NCBI RefSeq assembly: GCF_003671495.1
Contig: NZ_RCHN01000007.1
Location: 122,276-186,275, forward strand
DNA from: Ketobacter sp.
GTDB lineage: Bacteria; Pseudomonadota; Gammaproteobacteria; Pseudomonadales; Ketobacteraceae
Length of the DNA stretch: 64,000 bases
Direction: 5' to 3'
Shown: positions 27,343 to 36,951 of the stretch, one piece after another
Numbering within the stretch: position 1 is the first letter of the stretch
How the letters are laid out: each line of letters opens with the position of its first letter
Notes under the pieces: model-generated
Seen by the model: only the letters and a program-made list of their open reading frames with translations
The model's database searches: none
What the model was told of the DNA's origin: nothing
Made by a program: the position numbers and the translations under genes

Positions 27343-29097
27343 ATGAGTTTTCTGGTCCTGGAAAAGCCGGCCCGGTGGGCCCTGCTGCTTGGCGTCCTGT
27401 TGGCGTTGCCGTCCCTTTGGGTGGGGATGCAGTTGGACGATTATTTTCATTGGGGATTGGTGACCCAGCGCAGCCAGGTGCTGCAGACGGTGAGCCCCGC
27501 CAGCCCCTATGGCCTGTTCAGTTTTGTGGACGGCAACCCGGCGCGGGTGATGGACCTGATGAACCTGGGGCTGGCGCCCTGGTGGACGTATCCGGAAGTG
27601 GAATACGCCTTTTGGCGGCCGCTGACGGAGCTGACCCACGGTCTGGATTATTCCCTGTGGCCCCAGCACCCCATGCTGATGCACGTGCACAGTATGCTGT
27701 ACTTTGCCCTGATGCTGTGGTGTGGGTTTCACCTGTTCAAGCGCCTGCAGGGGGACAGCTCCGCCTGGCTGTGGGCAGTGTTCCTGTTCGCCCTGTCCTA
27801 TACCCACGGGGTGCCGGCGGGTTGGCTGGCCAACCGCAATGCGGTGCTGGCGGTGATCTTTGTGTTGCTCACCCTCTTTTTTCATCATCAGTGGCGGGAG
27901 TCGGATCGCGGCCTGCTGAACCTGCGGGCCAGTGTGTGCTTCACCCTGGGGCTGCTGTGTGGGGAAATGGCGGTGACCGCGGGGGCCTACCTGTTTGCCT
28001 ACGCGGTGTTGTACGAAAACAGCCCCTGGCGGGAACGCCTGATGTCGTTGTCGCCCTATGTGGTGATCGGTGCCGCCTGGTTGGGCATGCGCTCGCTGCT
28101 GGGGTATGGCGCCAGTGGTTCAGGCCACTATGTGGACCTGTTCCAGGCACCGGGTCTGTTCCTGCAGGTGTTGGTGGGGCGCGGGCTGGATCTGTTGGGT
28201 GGGTTGCTGTGGGTGGTGCCGCCGGAATTGGGGTCGGGCCTGCCGGAAGGGCGCCGGCTGGTGTTCCTGGTGTTGTTCCTGTTGTTGTTGTGGGTGGCCT
28301 GGCCGCTGTTGAAGGCTGATCGCCGGGCCCGCTTCTGGCTGGCCGGCGCGCTGTTTTGTCTGGTGCCGGTGGCCAGCACCATTCCCCACAGCCGTTTGTT
28401 GATTGCCGCCAGCATTGGCGCCGCCGGCTTTCTCGGTTTGTTGATCAAGGCCTGGCGCCATGGCGAGCTGGCGCAATCCGGTTTGCTGCGGGGGTTGAGC
28501 GGTGTGCTGGTGGTGGCCCTGCTGGTGCTGCAGTTAGGATTGTCCGCCTTGTTGTTGCCGCTGGAGATGGTCTCCATGCGCATCGTGGGGGACAATTACC
28601 TCAACCAGGGAGCGCGCTCCTGGGATCTGGCGGACATGCCCCGCGAAACCACACCGGTACTGATCAACCCGCCCCTGTCCAGTGCCGGGGGCTATATCAA
28701 TGGTGTGCGGGCGTATCTGGGGTTGCCGGTGGCGTCGAAAACCTGGCTGTTGGCCTCCGGGCTGCAACCATTGACCCTCACGGTGTTGAATGCCTATACA
28801 TTAGACTTATACAGCCGCGAAGGGTTGTATGATGCTGTCCAGGAAGGGGTGTTGCGTGGGCCCCAGGCGCCGTTCGCCGTGGGCGACAGCGTGCAGTTGG
28901 CCGGTATGATTGTGACCGTGATGGAAGTGGAAAACGGCGTGCCGCTGCGGGCCCGGTTTCAGTTCTCCCACCCCATCAACAGTGAGCGCTATCGATTTTC
29001 CCACTGGAACAGTGGTCAGGTGGCACCCTGCCGTTTGCCGCCGAAAAACCAGTCCATCGAATTGCGGGTGGACTCCACCCAATGCGCCGAGCCCTGA
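27343..29097 (+). CDS. Multi-pass membrane protein, possible glycosyltransferase-like
   Basis: 584 aa, Leu/Val/Gly-rich, with about ten predicted helices (first at 10-28) and a soluble C-terminal domain from about residue 480. The pattern AFWRPLTELTHGLDYSLWPQ and LSYTHGVPAGWLANRNAVLA in early loops, with charged residues close to the membrane, resembles GT-C-type proteins (lipid-linked sugar transferases), but no diagnostic motif is conclusive. ATG 27343 follows the acyltransferase stop by one base, so translation is coupled. A joint role in modifying a glycan is inferred from the pairing. Confidence 0.65.
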   Translation: MSFLVLEKPARWALLLGVLLALPSLWVGMQLDDYFHWGLVTQRSQVLQTVSPASPYGLFSFVDGNPARVMDLMNLGLAPWWTYPEVEYAFWRPLTELTHGLDYSLWPQHPMLMHVHSMLYFALMLWCGFHLFKRLQGDSSAWLWAVFLFALSYTHGVPAGWLANRNAVLAVIFVLLTLFFHHQWRESDRGLLNLRASVCFTLGLLCGEMAVTAGAYLFAYAVLYENSPWRERLMSLSPYVVIGAAWLGMRSLLGYGASGSGHYVDLFQAPGLFLQVLVGRGLDLLGGLLWVVPPELGSGLPEGRRLVFLVLFLLLLWVAWPLLKADRRARFWLAGALFCLVPVASTIPHSRLLIAASIGAAGFLGLLIKAWRHGELAQSGLLRGLSGVLVVALLVLQLGLSALLLPLEMVSMRIVGDNYLNQGARSWDLADMPRETTPVLINPPLSSAGGYINGVRAYLGLPVASKTWLLASGLQPLTLTVLNAYTLDLYSREGLYDAVQEGVLRGPQAPFAVGDSVQLAGMIVTVMEVENGVPLRARFQFSHPINSERYRFSHWNSGQVAPCRLPPKNQSIELRVDSTQCAEP

Positions 29098-29133
29098 AGC
29101 GACAGGCCCTGATCCTACCCAGAGGACCCCGTC

Positions 29134-32055
29134 ATGACACAGTTTTCCCCTGAAGGTTTTCCCGCGGTGGTGACTGCGGCCCTGCAGTTGCAGTGGGAGC
29201 GTTTGCAGAGCGCATTACAGGAGGCGGAGCTGTTGCCCTGGGCATCCCGTTGGGATGAACCGTTCCGGCAACAGTTGAAGGCCTGCCTGTTGGCCAGCGA
29301 CTATGTGGCAGACCAGCTCTGTCGTCACCCCCGTTTGCTGCAGGAGCTGGTGGACAGTGGCGATCTGCAGCGCCGTTATTCTCCCCTGCAGCTGAATGAC
29401 CGATTGCTGGGGCTGACCGCCTCGGTGGCCGATGAAGCCGAGCTGTCGGTTTGCCTGCGCCAATTCCGACGCCGCGAGATGGTGCGCATCATCTGGCGCG
29501 ACAGCAGCGGGCTGGCGGATTATGCCGAAACCGTGGCGGACCTGAGCAATCTGGCGGACGCCTGCATCGATGCCGCCCTGGACCGGCTCTACGGCTGGAT
29601 GGAGCCCCAGTTTGGCCTGCCTTATTACCCGGACAGCGACCAGCTCATGCCCATGGTGGTGCTGGGGATGGGAAAACTGGGGGCCCGGGAGCTGAACCTG
29701 TCCTCCGATATCGACCTGATGTTTGCTTATGCCCAGGAGGGACAGACCCGGGGCGGTCGCAAAGAGCTGGCCCATCGGGATTTCTTCACCCGCCTGGGGC
29801 AAAAGCTGATCAAAGCGCTGGATGAAAACACCGTGGAAGGCTTTGTGTTCCGGGTGGACATGCGCTTGCGCCCTTACGGCAGCAGCGGCGCCCTGGCCCT
29901 GAATTTCCGTGCCATGGAAAGTTACTACGAAGAGCAGGGGCGGGAATGGGAGCGCTACGCCATGATCAAGGCGCGGGCCATCGGTCGTGATCATGGCGAT
30001 GGTTCGGAATTGTTGCGCCGCCTCAAGCCTTTTATCTATCGTCGCTATGTGGATTTCGGCGTCATCGAGTCCCTGCGCACCCTGAAAAAAATGATCAATC
30101 AGGAAGTGCTGCGCCGGGGCAATGAAGACAACGTCAAAACCGGTGCCGGCGGTATCCGCGAGGTGGAGTTCATTGCCCAGGTGTTCCAGTTGATTCGCGG
30201 CGGCCAGGATGTAGAGCTGCAGCAGCGCAACGTGCTGCAGGTGATGACCATCATCCGTGACCTGGGGCTGTTGCCGGCGGACATTGTGGGGGCCCTGTGC
30301 CAGGACTACCGGTTTCTGCGCAATGTGGAGCATCGTATCCAGGCGCTGCAGGATCGCCAGACCCAGGTGCTGCCCACCGATGAGCTGCCGAGATTGCGCA
30401 TTGCCCTGGGCTTGGGGTTTGCGGACTGGGGCGCTTTCTACGCGGAGCTTGCGGCCGTGCGCCAGCGGGTACGCACCCATTTTGACGCCCTCATCGCCGA
30501 CCCCCAGGATCAGGAAACGGTGACGGTGCTGGATCAGGCGGTGACCCTCTGGCTGACGGAACAGTCGCAGCAGGATGCAGAGCAGGACCTGCATGAGTTG
30601 GGATTCCAGCGCCCGGGAGACTGCTGGCATCTCCTCAACGAATTCAAAACCGACCGCCAGGTGGCGCACCTGCAGGCGGTCGGGCGGGAGCGCCTGGACA
30701 AGCTGATGCCCCTGGTGCTCAATGCCTGTGCCAAGCAGCAGGACCCGGACCTGACCCTGCAACGGGTGTTGGGGCTGGTGGAAGCCATCCTGCGGCGCTC
30801 GGCCTATATTGCCTTACTGGTGGAAAACCCCGGCTCCCTGGAGCGTCTGGCAGGGCTGTTCGCCGCCAGCCCCTGGGTAGCGGATACCATCGCCCGGCAC
30901 CCCATGTTGCTGGATACCCTGTTGAATGAAGCTTCGCTATTGACCCCCCTGGGGGTGGACACCCTCACCAGTGAGTTGCGCCAGGTGTTGCTGCGGATAC
31001 CCGAGGACGACCTGGAGCGGCAGATGGATGCCCTGCGTCAGTTCAAACACAGCCATGTGCTGCGGGTGGCGGCCTCTGAGATCGCAGGTACACTGCCTTT
31101 GATGAAAGTGAGCGATTACTTAACCTGGTTGGCGGAAACCCTGTTGCAGGCGGTTCTGGACCTGGCCTGGCGCCAGATGGTGGAGAAATACGGCCGCCCC
31201 CAGCGCCAGGATGGCTCCCCCTGCGAACAGGATTTTATCATTGTGGGGTACGGCAAGCTGGGGGGCATCGAGCTGAGCTACCGCTCGGACCTGGACCTGG
31301 TGTTCATACACGATGCCGACTCGTCTGGCGCCACCGACGGCGAAAAGAGCATCGACAACAGCGTCTTCTTTGCCCGCCTGGGGCAGCGCATCATTCACAT
31401 CCTGACCAGCAAAATGGCCTCCGGTGAACTCTACGAAACGGATATGCGGCTGCGGCCTTCCGGCAATGCGGGGTTGCTGGTGAGCTCCCTCAAGGCGTTC
31501 CAGGACTATCAGCTGGAGAAAGCCTGGAACTGGGAGCACCAGGCTCTGGTGCGGGCCCGGGTGGTGGCGGGGTGTCCACAGCTCAGCGAGCGCTTTAACC
31601 AGGTGCGGGCGGCGATCCTGGCCCAGCCCCGTGACCTGCCCAAACTCAAGCAGGAAGTCATTGATATGCGGGACAAGATGCTCGCTCATCTCAGTACCTA
31701 CAAGGAACGGGATCTGCGGCCGGAACGCTGCGACGCCGACAGTGAATTCAACCTGAAACAGGACCCGGGGGGCATGGTGGACATCGAGTTCCTGGCCCAG
31801 TATCTGGTGTTGCACTGGTCGGCTGAAAAGCCCGCCATGACCCGCTGGACCGACAATATGCGGATTCTGGACAGTGCCGGCGAGCAGGGGCTGTTGTCCC
31901 CGGCGGAAGTGGAGGCCCTGCAGGCCGCTTACCTGGCCTATCGCAGCCAGACCCACGCCCTGGCCCTGCAGAATACCGAAGGCCGCATCAGTGCCGCGCA
32001 ATTTGTGGCAGAGCGGCGCCGGGTCCGTGAAATCTGGCATAAAACCTTCGGCTAA
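29134..32055 (+). CDS. glnE: Bifunctional glutamine synthetase adenylyltransferase / adenylyl-removing enzyme
   Basis: 973 aa, the standard GlnE length. Two nucleotidyltransferase halves are visible, each with the G-KLG...S-D-D pattern: MGKLGARELNLSSDIDLMFAY (about residue 185) and YGKLGGIELSYRSDLDLVFIH (about 705). GlnE adds AMP to and removes it from glutamine synthetase in response to PII and glutamine. RBS AGAGGA lies 7 bases before the ATG. It lies directly upstream of ilvE, as in Pseudomonas. Confidence 0.97.
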   Translation: MTQFSPEGFPAVVTAALQLQWERLQSALQEAELLPWASRWDEPFRQQLKACLLASDYVADQLCRHPRLLQELVDSGDLQRRYSPLQLNDRLLGLTASVADEAELSVCLRQFRRREMVRIIWRDSSGLADYAETVADLSNLADACIDAALDRLYGWMEPQFGLPYYPDSDQLMPMVVLGMGKLGARELNLSSDIDLMFAYAQEGQTRGGRKELAHRDFFTRLGQKLIKALDENTVEGFVFRVDMRLRPYGSSGALALNFRAMESYYEEQGREWERYAMIKARAIGRDHGDGSELLRRLKPFIYRRYVDFGVIESLRTLKKMINQEVLRRGNEDNVKTGAGGIREVEFIAQVFQLIRGGQDVELQQRNVLQVMTIIRDLGLLPADIVGALCQDYRFLRNVEHRIQALQDRQTQVLPTDELPRLRIALGLGFADWGAFYAELAAVRQRVRTHFDALIADPQDQETVTVLDQAVTLWLTEQSQQDAEQDLHELGFQRPGDCWHLLNEFKTDRQVAHLQAVGRERLDKLMPLVLNACAKQQDPDLTLQRVLGLVEAILRRSAYIALLVENPGSLERLAGLFAASPWVADTIARHPMLLDTLLNEASLLTPLGVDTLTSELRQVLLRIPEDDLERQMDALRQFKHSHVLRVAASEIAGTLPLMKVSDYLTWLAETLLQAVLDLAWRQMVEKYGRPQRQDGSPCEQDFIIVGYGKLGGIELSYRSDLDLVFIHDADSSGATDGEKSIDNSVFFARLGQRIIHILTSKMASGELYETDMRLRPSGNAGLLVSSLKAFQDYQLEKAWNWEHQALVRARVVAGCPQLSERFNQVRAAILAQPRDLPKLKQEVIDMRDKMLAHLSTYKERDLRPERCDADSEFNLKQDPGGMVDIEFLAQYLVLHWSAEKPAMTRWTDNMRILDSAGEQGLLSPAEVEALQAAYLAYRSQTHALALQNTEGRISAAQFVAERRRVREIWHKTFG

Positions 32056-32184
32056 TGTGCTATAGTTGCCGGTCCCGAACGGCCCCGTCCGCGGGGCACG
32101 GGTAGAATTCTGATTGCACAGCCAACAGCGATGCAAACGATCATGCAAACAACAACGCAAACGACAACGAAGGAGAAGTAGATC

Positions 32185-33105
32185 ATGTCCATGGCCGACC
32201 GTGACGGTCTAATCTGGTTTGACGGAGAAATGGTTCCCTGGCGTGATGCCCGGGTACACGTGCTGACCCATACCCTGCATTACGGCATGGGTGTCTTTGA
32301 AGGTGTCCGCGCGTACGAAACCGTCAAAGGCCCTGGCATTTTCCGCTTGCAGGAACACACCGATCGCCTGTTCCGTTCCGCCCACATCATGAATATGAAA
32401 ATTCCCTTCACCAAAGATGAAGTGAACGCAGCCCAGCTGGCGGCGGTGCGGGAAAACAACCTGCCCCACGCCTACCTGCGCCCCATGGTGTTCTACGGGT
32501 CAGAGGGTATGGGGCTGCGGGCCACTAACCTGAAGGTGCACATGATCGTGGCCGCCTGGGAGTGGCCTTCGTATATGACACCGGAAGCCAAGGAAGTGGG
32601 CATCAAGGTGCGGACTTCGTCCTACACCCGCCATCACGTGAACATCACCATGTGCAAAGCCAAGGCCAATGGCAATTACATCAACTCCATGCTGGCGTTG
32701 AATGAAGCCCTGTCCTGTGGCGCAGAGGAAGCCCTGCTACTGGACCCGGAAGGCTATGTGGCTGAAGGCAGTGGTGAGAACGTATTCATCGTGACCAAAG
32801 GCAAACTGTACACGCCGGAGCTGACCTCCTGCCTGGATGGCATCACCCGCGCCACCGTCATCACCCTGGCCCAGGAGCTGGGGTATGAAGTGATTGAAAA
32901 GCGCATTACCCGGGATGAAGTCTACGTGGCGGACGAAGCCTTCTTCACCGGCACCGCCGCCGAAGTGTTGCCGATCCAGCAGTTGGATGGCCGTATCATT
33001 GGCTCCGGCAAGCGTGGCCCCATCACCGAGCAACTGCAAAAGCTGTATTTCGATCACGTCATGGGTCGAACCGACAAGCATGCGGACTGGATCAGTCTGG
33101 TATAA
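32185..33105 (+). CDS. ilvE: Branched-chain amino acid aminotransferase
   Basis: 306 aa, fold-type IV PLP enzyme catalysing the last step of Val/Leu/Ile synthesis. Motifs: HYGMGVFEGVRAYE, the PLP Lys in MCKAKANGNYINSM (near residue 160) and EGYVAEGSGENVFIV, followed by DGITRATVITLA. AGGAG lies 9-10 bases before the ATG. The 5' leader (32100-32180) contains three short CAAAC-type repeats of unclear meaning. A clear terminator follows. Confidence 0.97.
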   Translation: MSMADRDGLIWFDGEMVPWRDARVHVLTHTLHYGMGVFEGVRAYETVKGPGIFRLQEHTDRLFRSAHIMNMKIPFTKDEVNAAQLAAVRENNLPHAYLRPMVFYGSEGMGLRATNLKVHMIVAAWEWPSYMTPEAKEVGIKVRTSSYTRHHVNITMCKAKANGNYINSMLALNEALSCGAEEALLLDPEGYVAEGSGENVFIVTKGKLYTPELTSCLDGITRATVITLAQELGYEVIEKRITRDEVYVADEAFFTGTAAEVLPIQQLDGRIIGSGKRGPITEQLQKLYFDHVMGRTDKHADWISLV

Positions 33106-33132
33106 GATTGAGCCGGATCTGATGTCCTTTCG

Positions 33133-33167
33133 AAACCGCAGGAATCGTTTCCTGCGGTTTTATTTTG
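33133..33167 (+). terminator. Rho-independent terminator after ilvE
   Basis: AAACCGCAGGAA (33133-33144) pairs with TTTCCTGCGGTTT (33148-33160) around a TCG loop and is followed by TATTTTG. It ends the glnE-ilvE unit before the ELM1-like gene. Confidence 0.88.
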
Positions 33168-33200
33168 TCTTCGGAAATTCAGCCAACAGGCAGATGCAGC

Positions 33201-34121
33201 ATGAGTCACTCTGAGCCCAGGATATTGTGGGTGGTCACCGATGAGAAACCCGGTCATCGCAGCCAACAGGAAGGGTTGGTGGAACGGCTGCAGGCCCTGG
33301 CGCCGTTCGAAGTGTATTGGCTTAATATCGAAACTTTGCAGGTCAGCCTGCTGGATGCGTTGCTGCGGCGACCGGTGCAGCCGGACCTGCCGCCACCGGA
33401 CTGGATTCTGGGGGCTGGCGCCGGCACCCACAGCCTGATCCTGAAGCTCAAATACCGCTTTCATGCCAAGGCTATCCTGTTGATGCGGGGGGCGTTTCCC
33501 ATGGCTTTGTTCGACGCCAATATCACCCCGCTGCATGACAATCCACCCCAGCGCAGCAACGTGTTGGCCACCACCGGTGTTATGAATCCGGTGGCGCCTC
33601 GTTACGAAGGCCGTGATCAGGCCACAGGCACCTTTCTGATCGGCGGGGTCAATGACCATTTCCAATGGGTCGATGCCGAGATCATCGACCAGGTGGAAGC
33701 CATCTGCCGGCAACAGCCGCAGGTACACTGGACCTTGACGGATTCGCGCCGTTCCCCGGACACCTTTCTGCCGGCGCTGGCGGCCCGATCCATTCCCAAT
33801 CTGTCCCTGATCTCCCATCGGGATACCCAGCGTGGCTTCATCAAGCAGCAATTGGACAATACCGGCCAGTTGTGGGTGACCCGCGACAGCGTGTCCATGG
33901 TGTATGAGTGCATCACCTCAGGTGCCCCCACCGGCCTTCTCGCCATGAAGCCCCTGCGCCAGTCGCGGGTGGTGAAAGACATGGGCAAGCTGCTGCAGGA
34001 AGGCTGGCTGCAGGATTACACTCAATGGGACCTGTCGCAGCCGCTGCCGGAAACGGCAAACCGCCTCTGGGAAGCGGACCGTGGGGCCCGCTGGTTGCTG
34101 GAATTTCTCGGCCGGGATTGA
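33201..34121 (+). CDS. ELM1/GtrOC1-like family protein (predicted nucleoside-diphosphate-sugar epimerase-like)
   Basis: 306 aa from ATG 33201. An upstream TTG at 33165 lies in the ilvE terminator and is rejected. The protein has the look of the mitochondrial-fission ELM1-like family, found in LPS loci of many proteobacteria: RILWVVTDEKPGHRSQQEGL at the start, PDWILGAGAGTHSLIL, then TGVMNP, RDSVSMVYECITSGAPTGLL near the C-terminus. The last motif resembles GT-B donor sites (E...G.P), so a glycosyltransferase-like role is plausible. It is the first gene of the polysaccharide locus and is convergent with the next gene, 6 bp apart. Confidence 0.75.
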   Translation: MSHSEPRILWVVTDEKPGHRSQQEGLVERLQALAPFEVYWLNIETLQVSLLDALLRRPVQPDLPPPDWILGAGAGTHSLILKLKYRFHAKAILLMRGAFPMALFDANITPLHDNPPQRSNVLATTGVMNPVAPRYEGRDQATGTFLIGGVNDHFQWVDAEIIDQVEAICRQQPQVHWTLTDSRRSPDTFLPALAARSIPNLSLISHRDTQRGFIKQQLDNTGQLWVTRDSVSMVYECITSGAPTGLLAMKPLRQSRVVKDMGKLLQEGWLQDYTQWDLSQPLPETANRLWEADRGARWLLEFLGRD

Positions 34122-34127
34122 CCGGAT

Positions 34128-35171
34128 TCAGCGCCGGATGCGGGCGTATAGCTCCACGTACTCCTGCACTATGTGTGCTTTGCAATACCCCTCGGCATAG
34201 ACCCGACTGCCACCTTCAATCAAGGTGTGTTTCAAATCCGGGCTGGCCAGCACCCGTTGTATGGCTTTGGCCAGGGCATCGGCATCGTCGATGGGGGTGA
34301 GCAGGCCACTGATGCCATCGCTGATGGCTTCGCCGGGGCCCTGGGAGTTGGTGGCGATGATGGGGCAGCGGTGGGCCCAGGATTCCATGACGATGGAGCC
34401 CAAGCCTTCGTGCCGGGACGGGCATACAAACAGATCCACGCTGGCCATTAAGGTGGTGACGTCGTTGCGCCAACCCAGGAACCGTACCCGCTCCTGCAGG
34501 CCCAGCTGTGCACACAGCTTTTTGAGGGCGGCTTCTTCCGGACCGGAGCCCGCCAGCCAAAGGGTGGTGTCTGGCAACTGCACCAGGCTGTGCAGCAGCA
34601 CATCAAACCCTTTGTTCTCATGCAGGCGCCCGGCGGCCAGAATCAGGGGGCGATCCGGCGGGGTGTTGAAACTGTCCCGAGGCAGCGGGGTGACCGGCGT
34701 TTCATCGGCAAAGTTGGGAATGTACACCACCCGATCTTTGGGAAAACCACCATCCACCATATGCTGGCAGATGCCGCGACTGATGCCCACCCAATAGTCG
34801 GCGTGAGCGTAGTATTTCAGTTTGTAGTAATGCCCGAGCCGATTCACCAGCACGTATTTGGGGGAGGCGGGGGTGGTGCTGCTGGCCCGGCTCATCCAGG
34901 TCATCACAATCTCCGGCTCGAACGCCTGTAGCGCGCGCACGTATTGCCACTTGCCCAGCAGGTCGAGCTTGCCACCGAAACGAAATCCTTCCGCTTCCAC
35001 CCCGTTGCTGCGCAGCGCGTCCAGGCGATGGGCATGGCCGCGGATAAAGGCCTTCTCCTGCAGCTCGCTGCGTTCGTTCAGCCCGCTCACCAGGCGCACA
35101 AAAAAATTCTCTGCGCCACCCTGTTCAGCGCCGGCCAGTACTTGGGCCACGCGGATGGGATCAGTTGCCAT
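34128..35171 (-). CDS. Glycosyltransferase family 1/4, LPS core type
   Basis: 347 aa, GT-B fold. RVAQVLAGAEQGGAENFFVR at the N-terminus; C-terminal donor domain (about residues 175-345) with LILAAGRLHENKGFDVLLHS, FLGWRNDVTTLM and the acid/base motif CPSRHEGLGSIVMESWAH (E-x7-E). It probably adds a sugar to the LPS core from a nucleotide sugar at the cytoplasmic membrane face. Its start overlaps the upstream glycosyltransferase stop by 11 bp. Acceptor and sugar cannot be told. Confidence 0.9.
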   Translation of the reverse strand: MATDPIRVAQVLAGAEQGGAENFFVRLVSGLNERSELQEKAFIRGHAHRLDALRSNGVEAEGFRFGGKLDLLGKWQYVRALQAFEPEIVMTWMSRASSTTPASPKYVLVNRLGHYYKLKYYAHADYWVGISRGICQHMVDGGFPKDRVVYIPNFADETPVTPLPRDSFNTPPDRPLILAAGRLHENKGFDVLLHSLVQLPDTTLWLAGSGPEEAALKKLCAQLGLQERVRFLGWRNDVTTLMASVDLFVCPSRHEGLGSIVMESWAHRCPIIATNSQGPGEAISDGISGLLTPIDDADALAKAIQRVLASPDLKHTLIEGGSRVYAEGYCKAHIVQEYVELYARIRR

Positions 35172-36222
35172 GCTGTCGCTCGCCTTTCAGTTTCTCGTTT
35201 ATGAGTTGTTCGAACAGGGCGCGGTATTGACCGATGATGACATCCATGGAAAATTCCGCCTCGAATTTCCTGCGCCCTCCCTGCACCAGCCGCTGGGCCA
35301 GTTCCGGGTCCTGAATGATGCGGTTGACCTGTTCAGCGCAGGCGTCCACATCGTCCACGGCGAACAGCAGGCCGTTTTCTTCGTGCTGCACCAACCAGGA
35401 GGGGCCCTGGCTGGCGGCGGCCACCAGGGGCGTGGCGGTGGCCCAGGCCTCCAGCACCACATTGCCCAGTGGTTCAAAGCGGGAGGGGAACACGCAGATG
35501 TCCGCCCGCTGAAACAGGTTGAACACATCTTTGCGCAGCCCCAGCAGCTTGACCCGGTCGGCGACGTTCAGCTCGTTGGCCAGGGTCTGCAAAGGCTCCT
35601 GAAGCTCCCCATCACCGGCGATCAAGAGTGTGGCGTTTGCAATCTTCGGCATGGCCTTGATCAGGATGTCATGGGCTTTCTTTTTATGCAGGCGGCCCAG
35701 TGCCAGCAGTACAGTGTGGTCAGCGGGAATGTCCGGTAACGGCTGCGGGATCTGCAGGGAGTCCGGCAACTCGCCGAAATTGGAAATCATGGAAACGTGA
35801 TCGGCAGACCAGCCGTTATCCGTGACATGGCGCACCAGGTCGGGGGTGTTCACGATCAGGTGCTGGCATTTCCGGTAGTTGTTGATGTCGTAGTATCCCC
35901 CCAGTCGACCCACCACCACCGCCGATGTGGGGGGGCATTTTTTTGAGGCGCGATTGACCCAGGTGACGATCAGGTCCGGTTTGAATTCCCGCACAGCTTT
36001 GTGCAGTGTGAAATCGTACAGCAGTGGGCGGCTGATGAGGCCCATGGGCACCGCGGTGTATTGTACCCCGGCGCTGTTCAGGCGGGCTTCACGGCTGGGC
36101 AGCGCTTCAATCACCAGGTGCTGTTCGATGCCGTCCTGCTGGGCGAACGCGGCCGCCACCTTTTCAAAATAGGTCTCAGCGCCGGCTTCCGCCTGAGATA
36201 GTAAGATTTGCATTAAGCGCAT
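35161..36222 (-). CDS. Glycosyltransferase family 1/4
   Basis: 353 aa, GT-B fold, clearly related to its downstream neighbour (similar ...QAEAGAETYFEKV N-terminus and GR-LHKKKAHDILIKAMPKI). The donor site motif is FPSRFEPLGNVVLEAWATATPLV. Both genes read leftwards within a run of LPS-type glycosyltransferases, from ugd at 40.6 kb to here. Similarity to the neighbour suggests an old duplication; sugar specificity unknown. Confidence 0.9.
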   Translation of the reverse strand: MRLMQILLSQAEAGAETYFEKVAAAFAQQDGIEQHLVIEALPSREARLNSAGVQYTAVPMGLISRPLLYDFTLHKAVREFKPDLIVTWVNRASKKCPPTSAVVVGRLGGYYDINNYRKCQHLIVNTPDLVRHVTDNGWSADHVSMISNFGELPDSLQIPQPLPDIPADHTVLLALGRLHKKKAHDILIKAMPKIANATLLIAGDGELQEPLQTLANELNVADRVKLLGLRKDVFNLFQRADICVFPSRFEPLGNVVLEAWATATPLVAAASQGPSWLVQHEENGLLFAVDDVDACAEQVNRIIQDPELAQRLVQGGRRKFEAEFSMDVIIGQYRALFEQLINEKLKGERQHGN

Positions 36223-36261
36223 GGTTTATCCGTTAGCCCTGGTCATTTCTGTGTGTTGCCG

Positions 36262-36951
36262 TTATTGCTGTGATCCGTCGTGGATCAGCTTTCCCACCTC
36301 GCTCGGCTGTTTGCCGGCTTTCAACTCGGTGAGGAAGGTGTCGATCCGCTGGTGAAATTGACGGGTTTTCTGCCGGTAACGCTTGCGTTGCCACGAAAGG
36401 GGTAACCAATGCCCGGGAATCAGGGTGGAGTCGCCCAAGCCGTCGATCATCACCAGTCGCGAGGCCCGGTCATTTGCGTCACACTGTACCACCACATTAT
36501 GGGTGAGCAGTTGTCGGGATGGAATGCAATGCCATTCCCAAAACGCACAGAAGGTATCAATCGCGGTGTTGAGGTCATCGCTCAACCCGGTCTCGGCCAG
36601 CTGCTGTTTTAACGAGTAGGCAATCCTGCCATTATCATTGCGCACCAGCTCTGACACCAGGCCCGGTCCAAGGTCGGTGTCCACAAAACCATAACAGTGG
36701 CTGACGTGCTGGTACAGTACCTCTCCATAGCGCCGGTGCAGCGCCTGCATAACCCGATGCTCCTCCTGATTGTCGTCGAAACTGGCCAGCGGCCGCAGGT
36801 TTTTCGGAAAGCCTTTGGCGCGGCGCAAATCCTCCAGGGTGAAATCCGGTCGCCGCACTTTGATACAGCGAGCAGGATCCTCCGGATGTACAAAGCACAA
36901 GCGGTTACCGCCCTTGGCAAAGGGTTGGCAGGTGCTTAGTGGCAACGTCAT
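36262..36951 (-). CDS. YrbL-like (PhoP regulatory network) protein
   Basis: 229 aa with a kinase-like N-terminal lobe: FAKGGNRLCFVHPEDPARCIKVRRP (G-rich strand and Lys in CIKV), then EEHRVMQALHRR, and a later LLTHNVVVQCD....RLVMIDGLGD resembling a catalytic and a DFG-like D-G segment. This pattern matches the YrbL family (PF10707), often found beside LPS genes. It overlaps the next gene upstream by 4 bp, so the two are translationally coupled. A kinase acting on LPS sugars, in place of a WaaP, is a possibility but not shown. Confidence 0.8.
   Translation of the reverse strand: MTLPLSTCQPFAKGGNRLCFVHPEDPARCIKVRRPDFTLEDLRRAKGFPKNLRPLASFDDNQEEHRVMQALHRRYGEVLYQHVSHCYGFVDTDLGPGLVSELVRNDNGRIAYSLKQQLAETGLSDDLNTAIDTFCAFWEWHCIPSRQLLTHNVVVQCDANDRASRLVMIDGLGDSTLIPGHWLPLSWQRKRYRQKTRQFHQRIDTFLTELKAGKQPSEVGKLIHDGSQQ

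Noticed and set aside
32081..32096. GCCCCG/CGGGGC hairpin after glnE as a terminator
   Set aside because: No T-run follows, and glnE-ilvE otherwise look like one unit ending at 33167.
33165..33200. Upstream TTG start for the ELM1-like gene
   Set aside because: It lies within the T-run of the ilvE terminator; ATG 33201 matches the family start.
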